Shown piece after piece: positions 1 to 8,274 of a stretch of DNA of 64,000 nucleotides. The position numbers and the translations under genes were made by a program. The notes beneath the pieces are model-generated. The model was given only the letters and a program-made list of their open reading frames with translations, made no database searches and was not told the origin of the DNA. Source of the stretch: Xylophilus rhododendri (GTDB taxonomy: Bacteria; Pseudomonadota; Gammaproteobacteria; Burkholderiales; Burkholderiaceae_C); contig NZ_CP047650.1 in NCBI RefSeq assembly GCF_009906855.1, positions 5,332,001 through 5,396,000 on the forward strand, in the 5' to 3' direction. The stretch's first letter is position 1, and every line of letters starts with the position of its first letter.

Positions 1-405
1 GCCGCCCTCGCGCACCAGGCGGTCGAGGCGGGGCAGTTCGCGGGTCAGGGCCAGCATCAGGGCGAGGGCGTGTTCGGCCACCGCCTCGGCATTGGCGCCG
101 GCCGCAACCGCGACGGCGATGTCGCGGCGCTGTGCGGATGCCAGGTCGACGCCGTCCGCACCCGCGCCGTTCTTGGCGACGATACGCAAGGCCGGCGCGC
201 TGGCCAGCACCGCATCGGTGATCGGCTTGGGGCCGCGCACGACGAGGGCCTGCGCGCCGGTCTCGGCGAGGCGCTCGGCCAGCGTGGTTTCGTTCACCGC
301 GCCGGTCATGAAATGGATGCGGCCGCCGGCCGCGTGGACGATGGCCTGGGCTTCTTCAGCCCAGTGTTCGGCGGTGACGAGGACCTGGAAAGGCGTGCTG
401 GGCAT
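1..405 (-). CDS. D-2-hydroxyacid dehydrogenase, N-terminal part (runs off window)
   Basis: The reading frame is open from an ATG at 405 to the window edge, giving 135 codons without a stop. It begins MPSTPFQVLVTAEHW and contains the substrate-domain pattern of the phosphoglycerate-dehydrogenase-like family, including a KNGAGADGVDL stretch and the start of the helix before the NAD domain (AEHALALMLAL). The NAD-binding GxGxxG and the catalytic Arg-Glu-His residues lie outside the window. Family enzymes reduce 2-keto acids or oxidise D-2-hydroxy acids with NAD(P). It starts 9 bases after the stop of the upstream Bug gene, so it is probably the last visible gene of the hydroxy-acid operon starting at 5191. 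Confidence 0.8.
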   Translation of the reverse strand, partial: MPSTPFQVLVTAEHWAEEAQAIVHAAGGRIHFMTGAVNETTLAERLAETGAQALVVRGPKPITDAVLASAPALRIVAKNGAGADGVDLASAQRRDIAVAVAAGANAEAVAEHALALMLALTRELPRLDRLVREGG

Positions 406-414
406 GGGGGATTT

Positions 415-1404
415 TCAATCGATCCGGATGTTGTGGGCCTGGATGAGCTGGCCGTAGCGCTGCAGTTCCTGCCGGGTGAAGCGCGCCAGCTCCTGCGGCG
501 GGCCGGACTTGATCTGCACGCCCAGCGCGCCCAGGCGCTCGCGTACATCGGCCTGCGCCAGCACCGCCTGCAGGGTGGTGTTGAGGCGCTCGACGATGGC
601 CGGCGGCGTTTTGGCCGGGGCGTACAGCGCATACCAGGCATTGACCTCGAAGCCGGGATAGCCGGCCTCGGCGAAGGTGGGCACGCCGGGCAGCGAAGGC
701 AGGCGCGCGGGCGCGGCCACGGCCAGGGCGAGCAGCTTGCCGCCCTGCAGCAGCGGGGCGGCGCTGGTGAGGGTGTCCAGGATCATGTCGAGCCGGCCGC
801 TCATCAGGTCCAGGGTGTGGGTGTTGCCGCCCTTGTAGGGCACGTGCTCGATGTTCACCCCGGCCGCCTGCTTGAAGAGTTCCGCCGCCAGATGCAACGG
901 CGAGCCGTTGCCGGAGGAGCCGTAGTGCAGCTCGCCCGGGCGCTTGCGTGCGGCATCGACCAGGCTGCGCAGGTCGCGGTAGGGGCTGTCCTGCGCCACG
1001 GTCATGACCATGGGCGAGAGGCCGATCAGGCCGATGGGCGCGAAGTCGGCCACCGCGTCGTAGCCGGGCCTGGCATAGAGATGCGGGCTGACCGCGTGGC
1101 TGGCCAGCGAGCCCAGCAGGATGGTCTGGCCATCGGCGGGCGCACGCGCGGCCAGGGCGGTGCCGATGGTGGTGCCGGCGCCGGGGCGGTTGTCCACCAG
1201 CAGCGGCTGCTGCAGCGCCTCGCCCATCTTCTGGCCGATGAGGCGGGCCACGGCGTCGTTGGCGCCGCCTGCCGGGTAGGGCACGATCATGGTGACCGGG
1301 CGGCTGGGGTAGCTGCCCTGGGCCTGGGCCGGCAGGGCGCAGGCGGCGGCCGCCAGGCAGGCGATGCCGGCCAGGGCCTGCCGGCGGCCGGGGATGTTGC
1401 GCAT
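415..1404 (-). CDS. Bug/TctC-family periplasmic solute-binding protein (1)
   Basis: A 329-residue secreted protein. The N terminus (MRNIPGRRQ, then an Ala-rich hydrophobic stretch ending ALPAQAQG) is a Sec signal peptide. The mature part starts with the family hallmark YPSRPVTMIVPYPAGGAND, followed by VDNRPGAGTTIGT and HVPYKGG. Bug proteins bind carboxylates in the periplasm and deliver them to tripartite tricarboxylate transporters or to signalling partners. The start at 1404 was preferred over the much longer upstream open frame because it gives a proper signal peptide. It lies 53 bases after the dehydratase gene, in the same orientation. The ligand is unknown; the context suggests a hydroxy or sugar acid. 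Confidence 0.92.
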   Translation of the reverse strand: MRNIPGRRQALAGIACLAAAACALPAQAQGSYPSRPVTMIVPYPAGGANDAVARLIGQKMGEALQQPLLVDNRPGAGTTIGTALAARAPADGQTILLGSLASHAVSPHLYARPGYDAVADFAPIGLIGLSPMVMTVAQDSPYRDLRSLVDAARKRPGELHYGSSGNGSPLHLAAELFKQAAGVNIEHVPYKGGNTHTLDLMSGRLDMILDTLTSAAPLLQGGKLLALAVAAPARLPSLPGVPTFAEAGYPGFEVNAWYALYAPAKTPPAIVERLNTTLQAVLAQADVRERLGALGVQIKSGPPQELARFTRQELQRYGQLIQAHNIRID

Positions 1405-1457
1405 GGTGTGTCTCCTGTTGTTCTTGTCCCGCGCGGCGCGCCCGCGGGCGCGCCGGT

Positions 1458-3017
1458 TCAGCTCACGATGCCGATGTGCCAGGGCACGAACTCGTGGTCG
1501 CCCAAGCCCAGCGCCTCGCTCTTGGTCTTCTCGCCGGAGGCATGGCGCAGGATCTCCTCGAAGATCTTCTGCCCCATCTGCGGCAGCGTGTATTCGCCGT
1601 CCAGCACCGCGCCGCAGTTGATGTCCATGTCCTCTTCCAGGCGCTTGAACATCGGTGTGTTGCTGGCCAGCTTGATGGTCGGCGCCGGCTTGCTGCCGAA
1701 CATCGAGCCGCGGCCGGTCGTGAAGCAGATCAGGTTGGCGCCGCTGGCGATCTGGCCGGTGGCGGCGGCCGGGTCGAAGCCGGGCGAGTCCATGAAGACG
1801 AAGCCGGCCTTGTCGATCGGCTCGGCGTATTCGTAGACCTCCTGCAGCGGCGTGGTGCCGCCCTTCATGGCCGAGCCGAGGGACTTCTCCATGATGTTGG
1901 CGAGACCCCCGGCCATGTTGCCGTGGCCGACCACGCCGTTGAACTGCGCGTTCTGGCCGGCGGCGTATTTCTCCCACCAGGCCAGGCGGTCGAGCAGCTT
2001 CTGGCCGACCTCGGGCGTGACGGCGCGGCGGGTGAGGGTGAACTCCACGCCGTGGATCTCGGGCGTCTCCGACAGGATGGCGGTGCCGCCGTGGCGCACC
2101 AGGATGTCCATGGCCTCGCCGAGCGCCGGGTTGGCGGTGATGGCCGAGAAGCCGTCCGAGCCGCCGCACTCCAGGCCGATCTTGATGTGGCTGGCGCTGC
2201 AGGGCTCGCGCCGCGCTGCGTTGGCCAGGGGCAGCATGGATTCGATGGCGCGCACGCCGGCTTCGATGGTCACCCGGGTGCCGCCGATCTCCTGCATCAC
2301 CATGGTCTGCAGCAGCGGGCCGCGGGCGAGCGATTGCGAATCCACCAGGCCATCCACCTGGTTGCGTTCGCAGCCCAGGCCCACGATGAGCACGCCCGCC
2401 AGGTTGGGATGGCGTGCATAGCCGGCCAGGGTGCGGCGCAGCAGGTCGAAATGTTCGCTGGGCGAGGACATGCCGCAGCCGCTGGTCTGCGCGAAGGCGA
2501 CCACGCCGTCCACGTTGGGATACGCGGCCATGCGTTCGGGCGTGAAGTGCGCGGCGATGGCCTTGATGACGGTGGCCGAGCAGTTGACCGAGGACAGGAT
2601 GCCCACGAAGTTGCGGGTGCCCACACGGCCATCGGCGCGTTTGAAGCCCATGAAGCTGGCGCGCTGGTCTTCGGGCAGGTAGTCCACCGGCCGAACGTCC
2701 TGGCAGAAGCCGGGGTCGAAGTGGAAGTCGGACACCCCCACGTTGTGGCCGTGCACATAGTCGCCGGCCTCGATGTCGCGGGTGGCGACGCCGATCACGG
2801 TGTTGTACTTGCGGATCGGCTGGCCCTGGGCGATGGCGCTGCGGGCGATCTTGTGGCCGGCGGGCACCTGGGCGCGGGCCCGCACGCCAAAGCGCGGGAT
2901 CTCGGCGCCCAGGGCGATCTGGGCCTTGGCGACCAGCACGTTGTCCGCGGGATGCAGGAGCAGCAGGCTGTCGTCGAGGGTCTTGTCGGAGATGTCGGGG
3001 GCGGTGGCGGTCGTCAT
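1458..3017 (-). CDS. UxaA/GarD-family sugar-acid dehydratase
   Basis: 519 residues, the usual length for altronate or galactarate dehydratases (about 495-525). An N-terminal SAF-like domain (about residues 20-100, with HKIARSAIAQG and GDYVHGHNV) precedes the large UxaA-type catalytic domain with GFKRADGRVGTRNFVGIL, VNCSATV, QTSGCGM, GLGCERNQ and GLECGGSDGFS; the conserved cysteines suit the metal-dependent beta-elimination of this family. These enzymes dehydrate aldonic or aldaric acids to 2-keto-3-deoxy acids. Between two Bug genes and downstream of a tartrate/malate-type dehydrogenase, it probably handles the first step in breakdown of an imported sugar acid. Which one (altronate, galactarate or another) cannot be told from the sequence. 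Confidence 0.88.
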   Translation of the reverse strand: MTTATAPDISDKTLDDSLLLLHPADNVLVAKAQIALGAEIPRFGVRARAQVPAGHKIARSAIAQGQPIRKYNTVIGVATRDIEAGDYVHGHNVGVSDFHFDPGFCQDVRPVDYLPEDQRASFMGFKRADGRVGTRNFVGILSSVNCSATVIKAIAAHFTPERMAAYPNVDGVVAFAQTSGCGMSSPSEHFDLLRRTLAGYARHPNLAGVLIVGLGCERNQVDGLVDSQSLARGPLLQTMVMQEIGGTRVTIEAGVRAIESMLPLANAARREPCSASHIKIGLECGGSDGFSAITANPALGEAMDILVRHGGTAILSETPEIHGVEFTLTRRAVTPEVGQKLLDRLAWWEKYAAGQNAQFNGVVGHGNMAGGLANIMEKSLGSAMKGGTTPLQEVYEYAEPIDKAGFVFMDSPGFDPAAATGQIASGANLICFTTGRGSMFGSKPAPTIKLASNTPMFKRLEEDMDINCGAVLDGEYTLPQMGQKIFEEILRHASGEKTKSEALGLGDHEFVPWHIGIVS

Positions 3018-3027
3018 GTGGGCTTTC

Positions 3028-4026
3028 TCATCCCTTCATCAATTCCTTCAGGCGAAGGCGTTCGATGAGGCTGGTTTCCTTGCGGTAGACGGACTCGGCA
3101 TAGGCCTGGTACTGCGGGCCGTCGAGATACATGATGGGGGCGTCGATCTGGGCGCAGACGCGTTTGAACTCCTCGCTGGCGGCGGCCTGGCGGAAGGCAT
3201 CGCGCAGCCTGGCCTCCACGGCCGGGTCCAGGCCGCGCGGTGCACCCACGCCGTTGGGCGCGTCGGTCACCACGTCCCAGCCGAGTTCCTTCAGGGTGGG
3301 AGTCTGCGCGAAACGCGGCGTGCGCTGCTCGCCCCAGGTGGACAAAAGCAGCAGCTTGCCGGATTCCACATGCGGCGCCCAGGAGCTGGAGTCCACCAGG
3401 ATGTCCACATGCCCGCCCAGCACCGCCTGCAGTGCCTCGGAGCCGCCCTTGAAGGGCACGTCGCGCATCTTGATGCCGGCCACGATCAGGAACTCCTCCA
3501 TGCCCACATGGGTGGCGCCGCCCAGGCCCGAATGGGCATAGGTGACTTCGCCCGGATGCGCCTTGGCGTAGTTCACCAGCTCGGCCATGGATTTCCACTT
3601 GCCGTTGGCGGGCACGGCGATGCCGAAGGTCTGGCCGGAGGTGCGGGCGATCCAGGTGATGTCCTTGCGCGGGTCCACGGTGGTCATGCCGAGCTGGTAG
3701 AAGCGGGTGACCGAGATGGGCACCTGGCCGATGGTGTAGCCGTCGGGCCTGGCGCTGGTGATGGCCTTCAGGCCGATCATGCCGGAGGCGCCGGCCTTGT
3801 TCTCCAGCACGACCGGCTGGCCCAGGGCCTTGCCGGCGGCGCTGCACAGGGCGCGCATGGAGGCGTCGGCCGTGCCGCCGGCCGGCCAGGGGCAGATGAA
3901 GTTGATGGGGCGTTCGGGGTACGCCTGGGCACGGGCCATGCCCAGGGGCAGCAGCGCGCTGGCGCCGATGGCGGCGGCGCCGCGCAGCAGGCCGCGGCGC
4001 TGCGCGGCTTGGGTCTTGTCTTGCAT
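3028..4026 (-). CDS. Bug/TctC-family periplasmic solute-binding protein (2)
   Basis: A 332-residue protein with an N terminus resembling a twin-arginine signal (QRRGLLRGAAAIGASALL, then ARAQA), so export may use Tat rather than Sec. The mature region has the Bug signature YPERPINFICPWPAGGTAD, ENKAGASG and DVPFKGGSEAL. It lies 64 bases after the dehydrogenase gene and 10 bases before the dehydratase gene, so it is co-transcribed with both. Two Bug proteins in one operon suggest either two ligands or one with a sensing role. No TctA/TctB membrane genes are nearby. Confidence 0.92.
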   Translation of the reverse strand: MQDKTQAAQRRGLLRGAAAIGASALLPLGMARAQAYPERPINFICPWPAGGTADASMRALCSAAGKALGQPVVLENKAGASGMIGLKAITSARPDGYTIGQVPISVTRFYQLGMTTVDPRKDITWIARTSGQTFGIAVPANGKWKSMAELVNYAKAHPGEVTYAHSGLGGATHVGMEEFLIVAGIKMRDVPFKGGSEALQAVLGGHVDILVDSSSWAPHVESGKLLLLSTWGEQRTPRFAQTPTLKELGWDVVTDAPNGVGAPRGLDPAVEARLRDAFRQAAASEEFKRVCAQIDAPIMYLDGPQYQAYAESVYRKETSLIERLRLKELMKG

Positions 4027-4090
4027 GTCTTGTCTCCGTCTATTTCTTGGTATCTCTCGATGTGCGCCGGCTGGCCCGGCGCGGGCCTTG

Positions 4091-5191
4091 TCAGGCGGTG
4101 GCTGCTTCCTCGGCCAGGGCGGCGGCCACGGCTTCGCCCATTTCGGTGGTGGAGGCCTTGCCGCCCAGGTCCGGCGTGCGCGGGCCTTGCGCCAGCACCT
4201 GCTCGATGGCGCGCAGGATCTCGTCGTGCGCGGCGCGGCCGGCGCCTTCGCCCTGCGTCAGGAAGTCCAGCATCAGCGCGGCCGACCAGATCATGGCGAC
4301 CGGGTTGGCGATGTTCTGGCCGTAGATGTCCGGCGCCGAGCCGTGCACCGGTTCGAAGAGGGACGGGAACTTGCGCTCCGGGTTCAGGTTGGCCGAGGGC
4401 GCCAGGCCGATGGTGCCGGTGGTGGCGGGGCCCAGGTCGGAGAGGATGTCGCCGAAGAGGTTGGTGGCGGCCACCACGTCGAAGCGGCCCGGCTGCAGGA
4501 CGAAGCGGGCGCTGAGGATGTCGATGTGCTGCTTGTCCAGCGTCACTTCCGGGTAGTCCGCGCCGACGGCATCGGCCCGCTTGTCCCACCAGGGCATGCT
4601 GATGGCGATGCCGTTGCTCTTGGTGGCCAGCGTCAGGTGCTTGCGCGGGCGGCTCTGGGCCAGGTCGAAGGCGTAGCGCAGCAGGCGGTCGGCGCCGTGG
4701 CGGCTGTAGACGGATTCCTGGATCACCATCTCGCGGTCGGTGCCCTCGTACATCACGCCGCCGAGCGAGGTGTATTCGCCCTCGGTGTTCTCGCGCACCA
4801 CGTAGTAGTCGATCTCGCCGGGCTTGCGGCCGGCCAGCGGGCAGGGCACGCCTTCGAACAGGCGCACCGGGCGCAGGTTGACGTACTGGTCGAACTCGCG
4901 GCGGAACTTGAGCAGTGAGCCCCACAGGGAAACGTGATCAGGCACGGTGGCCGGCCAGCCGACGGCGCCGAAGAGGATGGCGTCCATGCCGGAGAGCTGG
5001 GCCTTCCAGTCGTCGGGCATCATTTTTCCGTGCTGGGCGTAGTAGTCGCAGTGGGCCCAGTCGAAGTGCTGCAGGTCGAGTTCGATGCCGTGGCGGGCTG
5101 CTGCGGCCTTGAGCACACGCAGGCCTTCGGGCATGACTTCACGGCCGATGCCGTCGCCGGGGATCACGGCAATGCGATAGGTCTTGGACAT
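4091..5191 (-). CDS. ttuC: tartrate dehydrogenase/decarboxylase or D-malate dehydrogenase (TtuC/DmlA type)
   Basis: 366 residues, typical for the isopropylmalate-dehydrogenase superfamily. The start MSKTYRIAVIPGDGIGREV has the family N-terminal motif; later motifs are LRPVRLFEGVP, YYVVRENTEGEY (substrate-binding Arg/Glu), TKSNGI, the metal-ligand block NLFGDILSDL, and FEPVHGSAPDI for NAD binding. The TVPDHVSLWG stretch separates the tartrate/D-malate subgroup from LeuB. These enzymes oxidise and decarboxylate tartrate, D-malate or isopropylmalate in the cytoplasm. It opens the minus-strand operon and is divergent from a LysR gene at 5280, the same arrangement as dmlA/dmlR in Escherichia coli. 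The exact substrate is unproven. Confidence 0.9.
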   Translation of the reverse strand: MSKTYRIAVIPGDGIGREVMPEGLRVLKAAAARHGIELDLQHFDWAHCDYYAQHGKMMPDDWKAQLSGMDAILFGAVGWPATVPDHVSLWGSLLKFRREFDQYVNLRPVRLFEGVPCPLAGRKPGEIDYYVVRENTEGEYTSLGGVMYEGTDREMVIQESVYSRHGADRLLRYAFDLAQSRPRKHLTLATKSNGIAISMPWWDKRADAVGADYPEVTLDKQHIDILSARFVLQPGRFDVVAATNLFGDILSDLGPATTGTIGLAPSANLNPERKFPSLFEPVHGSAPDIYGQNIANPVAMIWSAALMLDFLTQGEGAGRAAHDEILRAIEQVLAQGPRTPDLGGKASTTEMGEAVAAALAEEAATA

Positions 5192-5236
5192 ATTCGGTGT
5201 TCCTTTGGAGAGTGCCGCATTCTTCGCTGCTATCGC

Positions 5237-5275
5237 CGTGAATACAATCCGCCTTCCGTAAAACCATTGTTCACG
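5237..5275. promoter_or_regulatory. imperfect inverted repeat between ttuC and the LysR gene
   Basis: CGTGAATACAAT at 5237-5248 is nearly mirrored by ATTGTTCACG at 5266-5275: the arms agree apart from a two-base insertion, with a 17-base spacer. It sits in the 88-base divergent intergenic region just before the GTG start at 5280, a plausible LysR-type binding site controlling both directions. Confidence 0.4.
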
Positions 5276-5279
5276 AATC

Positions 5280-6209
5280 GTGCAGAAAACCCTTTCCAAC
5301 GACGATCTGCGGGTGTTCGTGGTGGTCGCCCGCAAGGCCAGTTTCAATGCGGCGGCGGAGGAGCTCGGCATGTCCGGCGCATATGTCAGCAAGCGGGTGC
5401 GGCTGCTGGAGCAGGACCTGGGCGTGCGCCTGCTGCACCGCACGACCCGGCGGGTGAGCGTGACCGAGCAGGGCGAGCGGGTGGTGCACTGGGCGCAGCA
5501 GATCCTCGACGACGTGGACCATCTGCACCAGGAGCTGGCCGTCACCCGCAGCGAGCCGCGCGGGCAGCTGCGCATCGTCAGCAGCTTCGGTTTCGGCCGC
5601 AACGTGGTGGCGCCTGCGCTGTCGCGGCTGGTGGAGCGGTATCCGGCGCTGCAGGTGCGGCTGGAGGTGTTCGACCGGCTGGTGGACGTGGCCAGCGAGG
5701 GCTTCGACCTGGACATCCGCGTGGGCGACGAGATCGCGCCCCAGCTGATGGCGCGGCGCCTGGCCGACAACCACCGGGTGCTGTGCGCCGCGCCCGGCTA
5801 CCTGGCACGGCGCGGCACGCCGCGCAGCCTGACCGAGCTGACCGGGCATGACTGCCTGGTCATCAAGGAGCGCGACCATCCTTTCGGCGTATGGCGCCTG
5901 CGATCGGGCGCGCTCGACGAGACGGTGAAGGTGACCGGGCCGCTGTCCGCCAACAACGGCGAGATGGTGGTGCAGTGGGCGGTGGACGGGCGCGGCATCG
6001 CCCTGCGTTCGCTGTGGGACGTGGGGCCGCTGCTGCAGTCCGGCGCGCTGGTGCAGATCCTGCCGGAGTGGCGGCAGGAGGCCAATGTATGGGCCGTCTA
6101 TCCCTCGCGCCTGCATGCCTCGGCCAAGGTGCGGGTGTGCGTGGATTTCCTGCAGGAGCACTTCGCGCAGCATCAGCTGAAGGACATCGCGCGGCCCCTG
6201 GGCGGCTAG
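5280..6209 (+). CDS. LysR-family regulator, DmlR/TtuA-like
   Basis: 309 residues with a GTG start. The N-terminal winged HTH runs over about residues 5-65 (LSNDDLRVFVVVARKASF, then GMSGAYVSKRVRLLEQDLG and LLHRTTRRVSVTEQGE), followed by an effector domain of about 210 residues. The LHRTTRR signature and the effector pattern IRVGDEIAPQLMARRLADN fit the DmlR-like LysR subgroup. It is transcribed away from the tartrate/D-malate-type dehydrogenase and probably activates that operon in response to its hydroxy-acid substrate. The ATG-less start at 5280 was chosen because it includes the whole first helix. Confidence 0.9.
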   Translation: MQKTLSNDDLRVFVVVARKASFNAAAEELGMSGAYVSKRVRLLEQDLGVRLLHRTTRRVSVTEQGERVVHWAQQILDDVDHLHQELAVTRSEPRGQLRIVSSFGFGRNVVAPALSRLVERYPALQVRLEVFDRLVDVASEGFDLDIRVGDEIAPQLMARRLADNHRVLCAAPGYLARRGTPRSLTELTGHDCLVIKERDHPFGVWRLRSGALDETVKVTGPLSANNGEMVVQWAVDGRGIALRSLWDVGPLLQSGALVQILPEWRQEANVWAVYPSRLHASAKVRVCVDFLQEHFAQHQLKDIARPLGG

Positions 6210-6305
6210 TTTTTCGAGGGGTCTTCGGGTAAGTCCCGTAGCTGTTTTGGAGGTGGTTAGCGCTCATACTGCGGCCGCTTCGAACGACTACACAGAGACA
6301 AGACC

Positions 6306-7271
6306 ATGAAACCCACCCCGATCGCCCGGTTCGCCCTGGGCCTGTGCGCCGGCCTGCTTTCCCTGGCCGCGCTGGCGCAGAACGGCGCGCCGCTGCGCAT
6401 CATCGTGCCCTTCAATCCGGGCGGCGGCTCCGACCTGTTCGCGCGGCTGATCCAGCCAGGGCTGCAGCAGAACCTCAAGCGCACCGTCATCGTCGAGAAC
6501 CGCCCGGGCGCGGGCGGCATCATCGGCGCGGACTACGTGGCCAAGGCGCCGGCCGACGGCAACGTGCTGCTGCTGGCGGATTCCGCCGCCTACACCATCA
6601 GCCCGGCGCTCTATCCCGCGCTGCCCTATGCCGCCAAGGACCTGGCGCCGGTGGTGGAGGCCGGCCGTTTCGCCAATGTGCTGCTGGTGCCGGCGCAGTC
6701 GCCATACCGCACGCTGCAGGACGTGATCGCGGCGGCGCGCAAGGATCCGGGCAAGGTGACGATCGCGTCTTCCGGCAACGGTGCCAGCCCGCACCTGACG
6801 GCCGAGAAGCTGATGCGCGAGGCGCGCATCCAGCTCACCCATGTGCCCTACAAGGGCAGCGGCCCGGCGCTGTCGGATGTGCTGGCCGGCCATGTGGACA
6901 TGCTCTTCAGCGGCCTGCCCAGCGTCTCCGAATACCTCAAGGGCGGCAAGCTGCGGGCGATCGCCATCGCCTCGGCCGAGCGTTCGAGTTTCGTGCCGGA
7001 AGTGCCAACCATGGCCGAGTCCGGCCTGCCGGGCTTCGAGTCGCTGATCTCGCAAGGCCTGTTCGCGCCGGCCGGCACGCCGGAGGCGCTCGTCTCGCAG
7101 GTGAATGCCGCCGTGAACCAGTTCCTCAACAGCGCCGAGATGGCGCCGCGCCTGCAGCAGCTGAAGGTGGAGCCGCACCACGACAGCGCCGCCCAGTACA
7201 AGGCCTGGCTGGACAAGGATGCCCAGGGCTGGGCCAGGCTGATCAAGGACGCCGCGATCAAGGTCGACTGA
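6306..7271 (+). CDS. Bug/TctC-family periplasmic solute-binding protein (3)
   Basis: 321 residues with a clear Sec signal peptide (MKPTPIARFALGLCAGLL, ending AALAQN). Mature motifs are LRIIVPFNPGGGSD, VENRPGAGGIIGADYVAKA and HVPYKGSGPALSDVL, as expected for Bug proteins. The end overlaps the convergent LysR gene by 14 bases. It lies on the same strand as the upstream LysR gene at 5280, separated by 96 bases, so it could belong to either neighbouring module. Ligand unknown. Confidence 0.92.
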   Translation: MKPTPIARFALGLCAGLLSLAALAQNGAPLRIIVPFNPGGGSDLFARLIQPGLQQNLKRTVIVENRPGAGGIIGADYVAKAPADGNVLLLADSAAYTISPALYPALPYAAKDLAPVVEAGRFANVLLVPAQSPYRTLQDVIAAARKDPGKVTIASSGNGASPHLTAEKLMREARIQLTHVPYKGSGPALSDVLAGHVDMLFSGLPSVSEYLKGGKLRAIAIASAERSSFVPEVPTMAESGLPGFESLISQGLFAPAGTPEALVSQVNAAVNQFLNSAEMAPRLQQLKVEPHHDSAAQYKAWLDKDAQGWARLIKDAAIKVD

Positions 7272-8157
7272 GCGCCGCAGCCACCTGCACGAACACGGCC
7301 GAGAACTCCTGCGCCAGCAGGCTGGCCGGCGCGCCGGGCTGGTGCACCAGGTAGGTCGGGAACAGGATCTCCGGCTCGAAGGCCCGCTGCACGATGGGCA
7401 GGTGGCCGAAGCTGCGCGCCACCGAGGGGTTGGCGATGCTGATGCCCATGCCGAGCGCCACCATCTGGCAGATGGCCGCCGAGAAATGCGACTGGTGCAC
7501 CAGCCTTCGCTTGTCGCCGCCGGCGGCGAAGACGGCGTCGATCTTCTGGGTGATCGACTCCTGCGGCGAGAGGGACACGAAGGGCTCGCCCGCCAGGTCG
7601 TCCGGCCGCAGCGGCTTGCGGCCGCGGGCCAGGCGGTGGCCGGCGGGCACGATGCAGACGGCGCGCGCCAGGTCCGCCACCTGGTAGCCGATACCCGGGC
7701 TGCTCACCACGTCCGAAGCCACGCCCAGATCGGTCTGCCCAGCCGCGACCGACTGGCAGACCGACACCGAATCGGTTACGTGCAGCGAGATCGTCACGTC
7801 GGGAAACTTCAGCGAGAAGGCCTGCATCGCCTCCGGCACCAGGGCCAGCGAGAAGGAGGGCACGGCCGACAGCCGCAGATGGCCCGCGCCGCGCCGGCCC
7901 AGGGTGGCGGCCGACTGCTCCAGGCCGCGCAGGCCGGTGAAGGCCCGCTCCACGTCGCGAAAGAAGATTTCGCCCTCGCGCGTCGGCGCCAGCTTGCCGG
8001 CGGCCCGTTCGAAGAGCCGCAGGCCGACACGTTTTTCCAGTTGGGCGATGACCCGGCTGATGCTGGGCTGGGTGGTGTGCAGCTCGCGGGCGGCCTGGGT
8101 CATGGAACCGGAAAGCATCACGGCACGGAAGGCTTCGATCTGGCGGAAGTTCAGCAT
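7258..8157 (-). CDS. LysR-family transcriptional regulator
   Basis: 299 residues. The HTH occupies about residues 1-62 (MLNFRQIEAFRAVMLSGSMTQAA, TQPSISRVIAQLEKRVGLRLF), followed by a typical LysR effector-binding domain (LRLSAVPSFSLALVPEA, then a VASDVVSSPGIGY stretch). The GSMTQAARELHTTQPSISR form is common in regulators of amino-acid and opine catabolism. It is divergent from the FAD oxidoreductase at 8275, its most likely target; the 117-base gap between them would carry the operator. The effector is unknown. Confidence 0.9.
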   Translation of the reverse strand: MLNFRQIEAFRAVMLSGSMTQAARELHTTQPSISRVIAQLEKRVGLRLFERAAGKLAPTREGEIFFRDVERAFTGLRGLEQSAATLGRRGAGHLRLSAVPSFSLALVPEAMQAFSLKFPDVTISLHVTDSVSVCQSVAAGQTDLGVASDVVSSPGIGYQVADLARAVCIVPAGHRLARGRKPLRPDDLAGEPFVSLSPQESITQKIDAVFAAGGDKRRLVHQSHFSAAICQMVALGMGISIANPSVARSFGHLPIVQRAFEPEILFPTYLVHQPGAPASLLAQEFSAVFVQVAAALSRP

Positions 8158-8274
8158 TGGCGCGGCAAGCCCATATCAAAGATGCATGGGGTCTGGTTAT
8201 AAAACAATTGGTCACCTCCTCGTCATATTCCTAGGATCGAGCGCAACAGATAGCCCCTTATCGAATTGCGCTGC

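Noticed and set aside
70..1836. 588-residue plus-strand open frame opposite the Bug and dehydratase genes
   Set aside because: Its protein is His/Gly/Arg-rich with no family motif and lies antisense to two clear genes; it is a codon-bias shadow of GC-rich coding DNA.
1476..3068. 530-residue plus-strand open frame antisense to the UxaA/GarD-type gene
   Set aside because: Low-complexity His/Gly/Ala composition typical of reverse-frame shadows; the minus-strand dehydratase is unmistakable.
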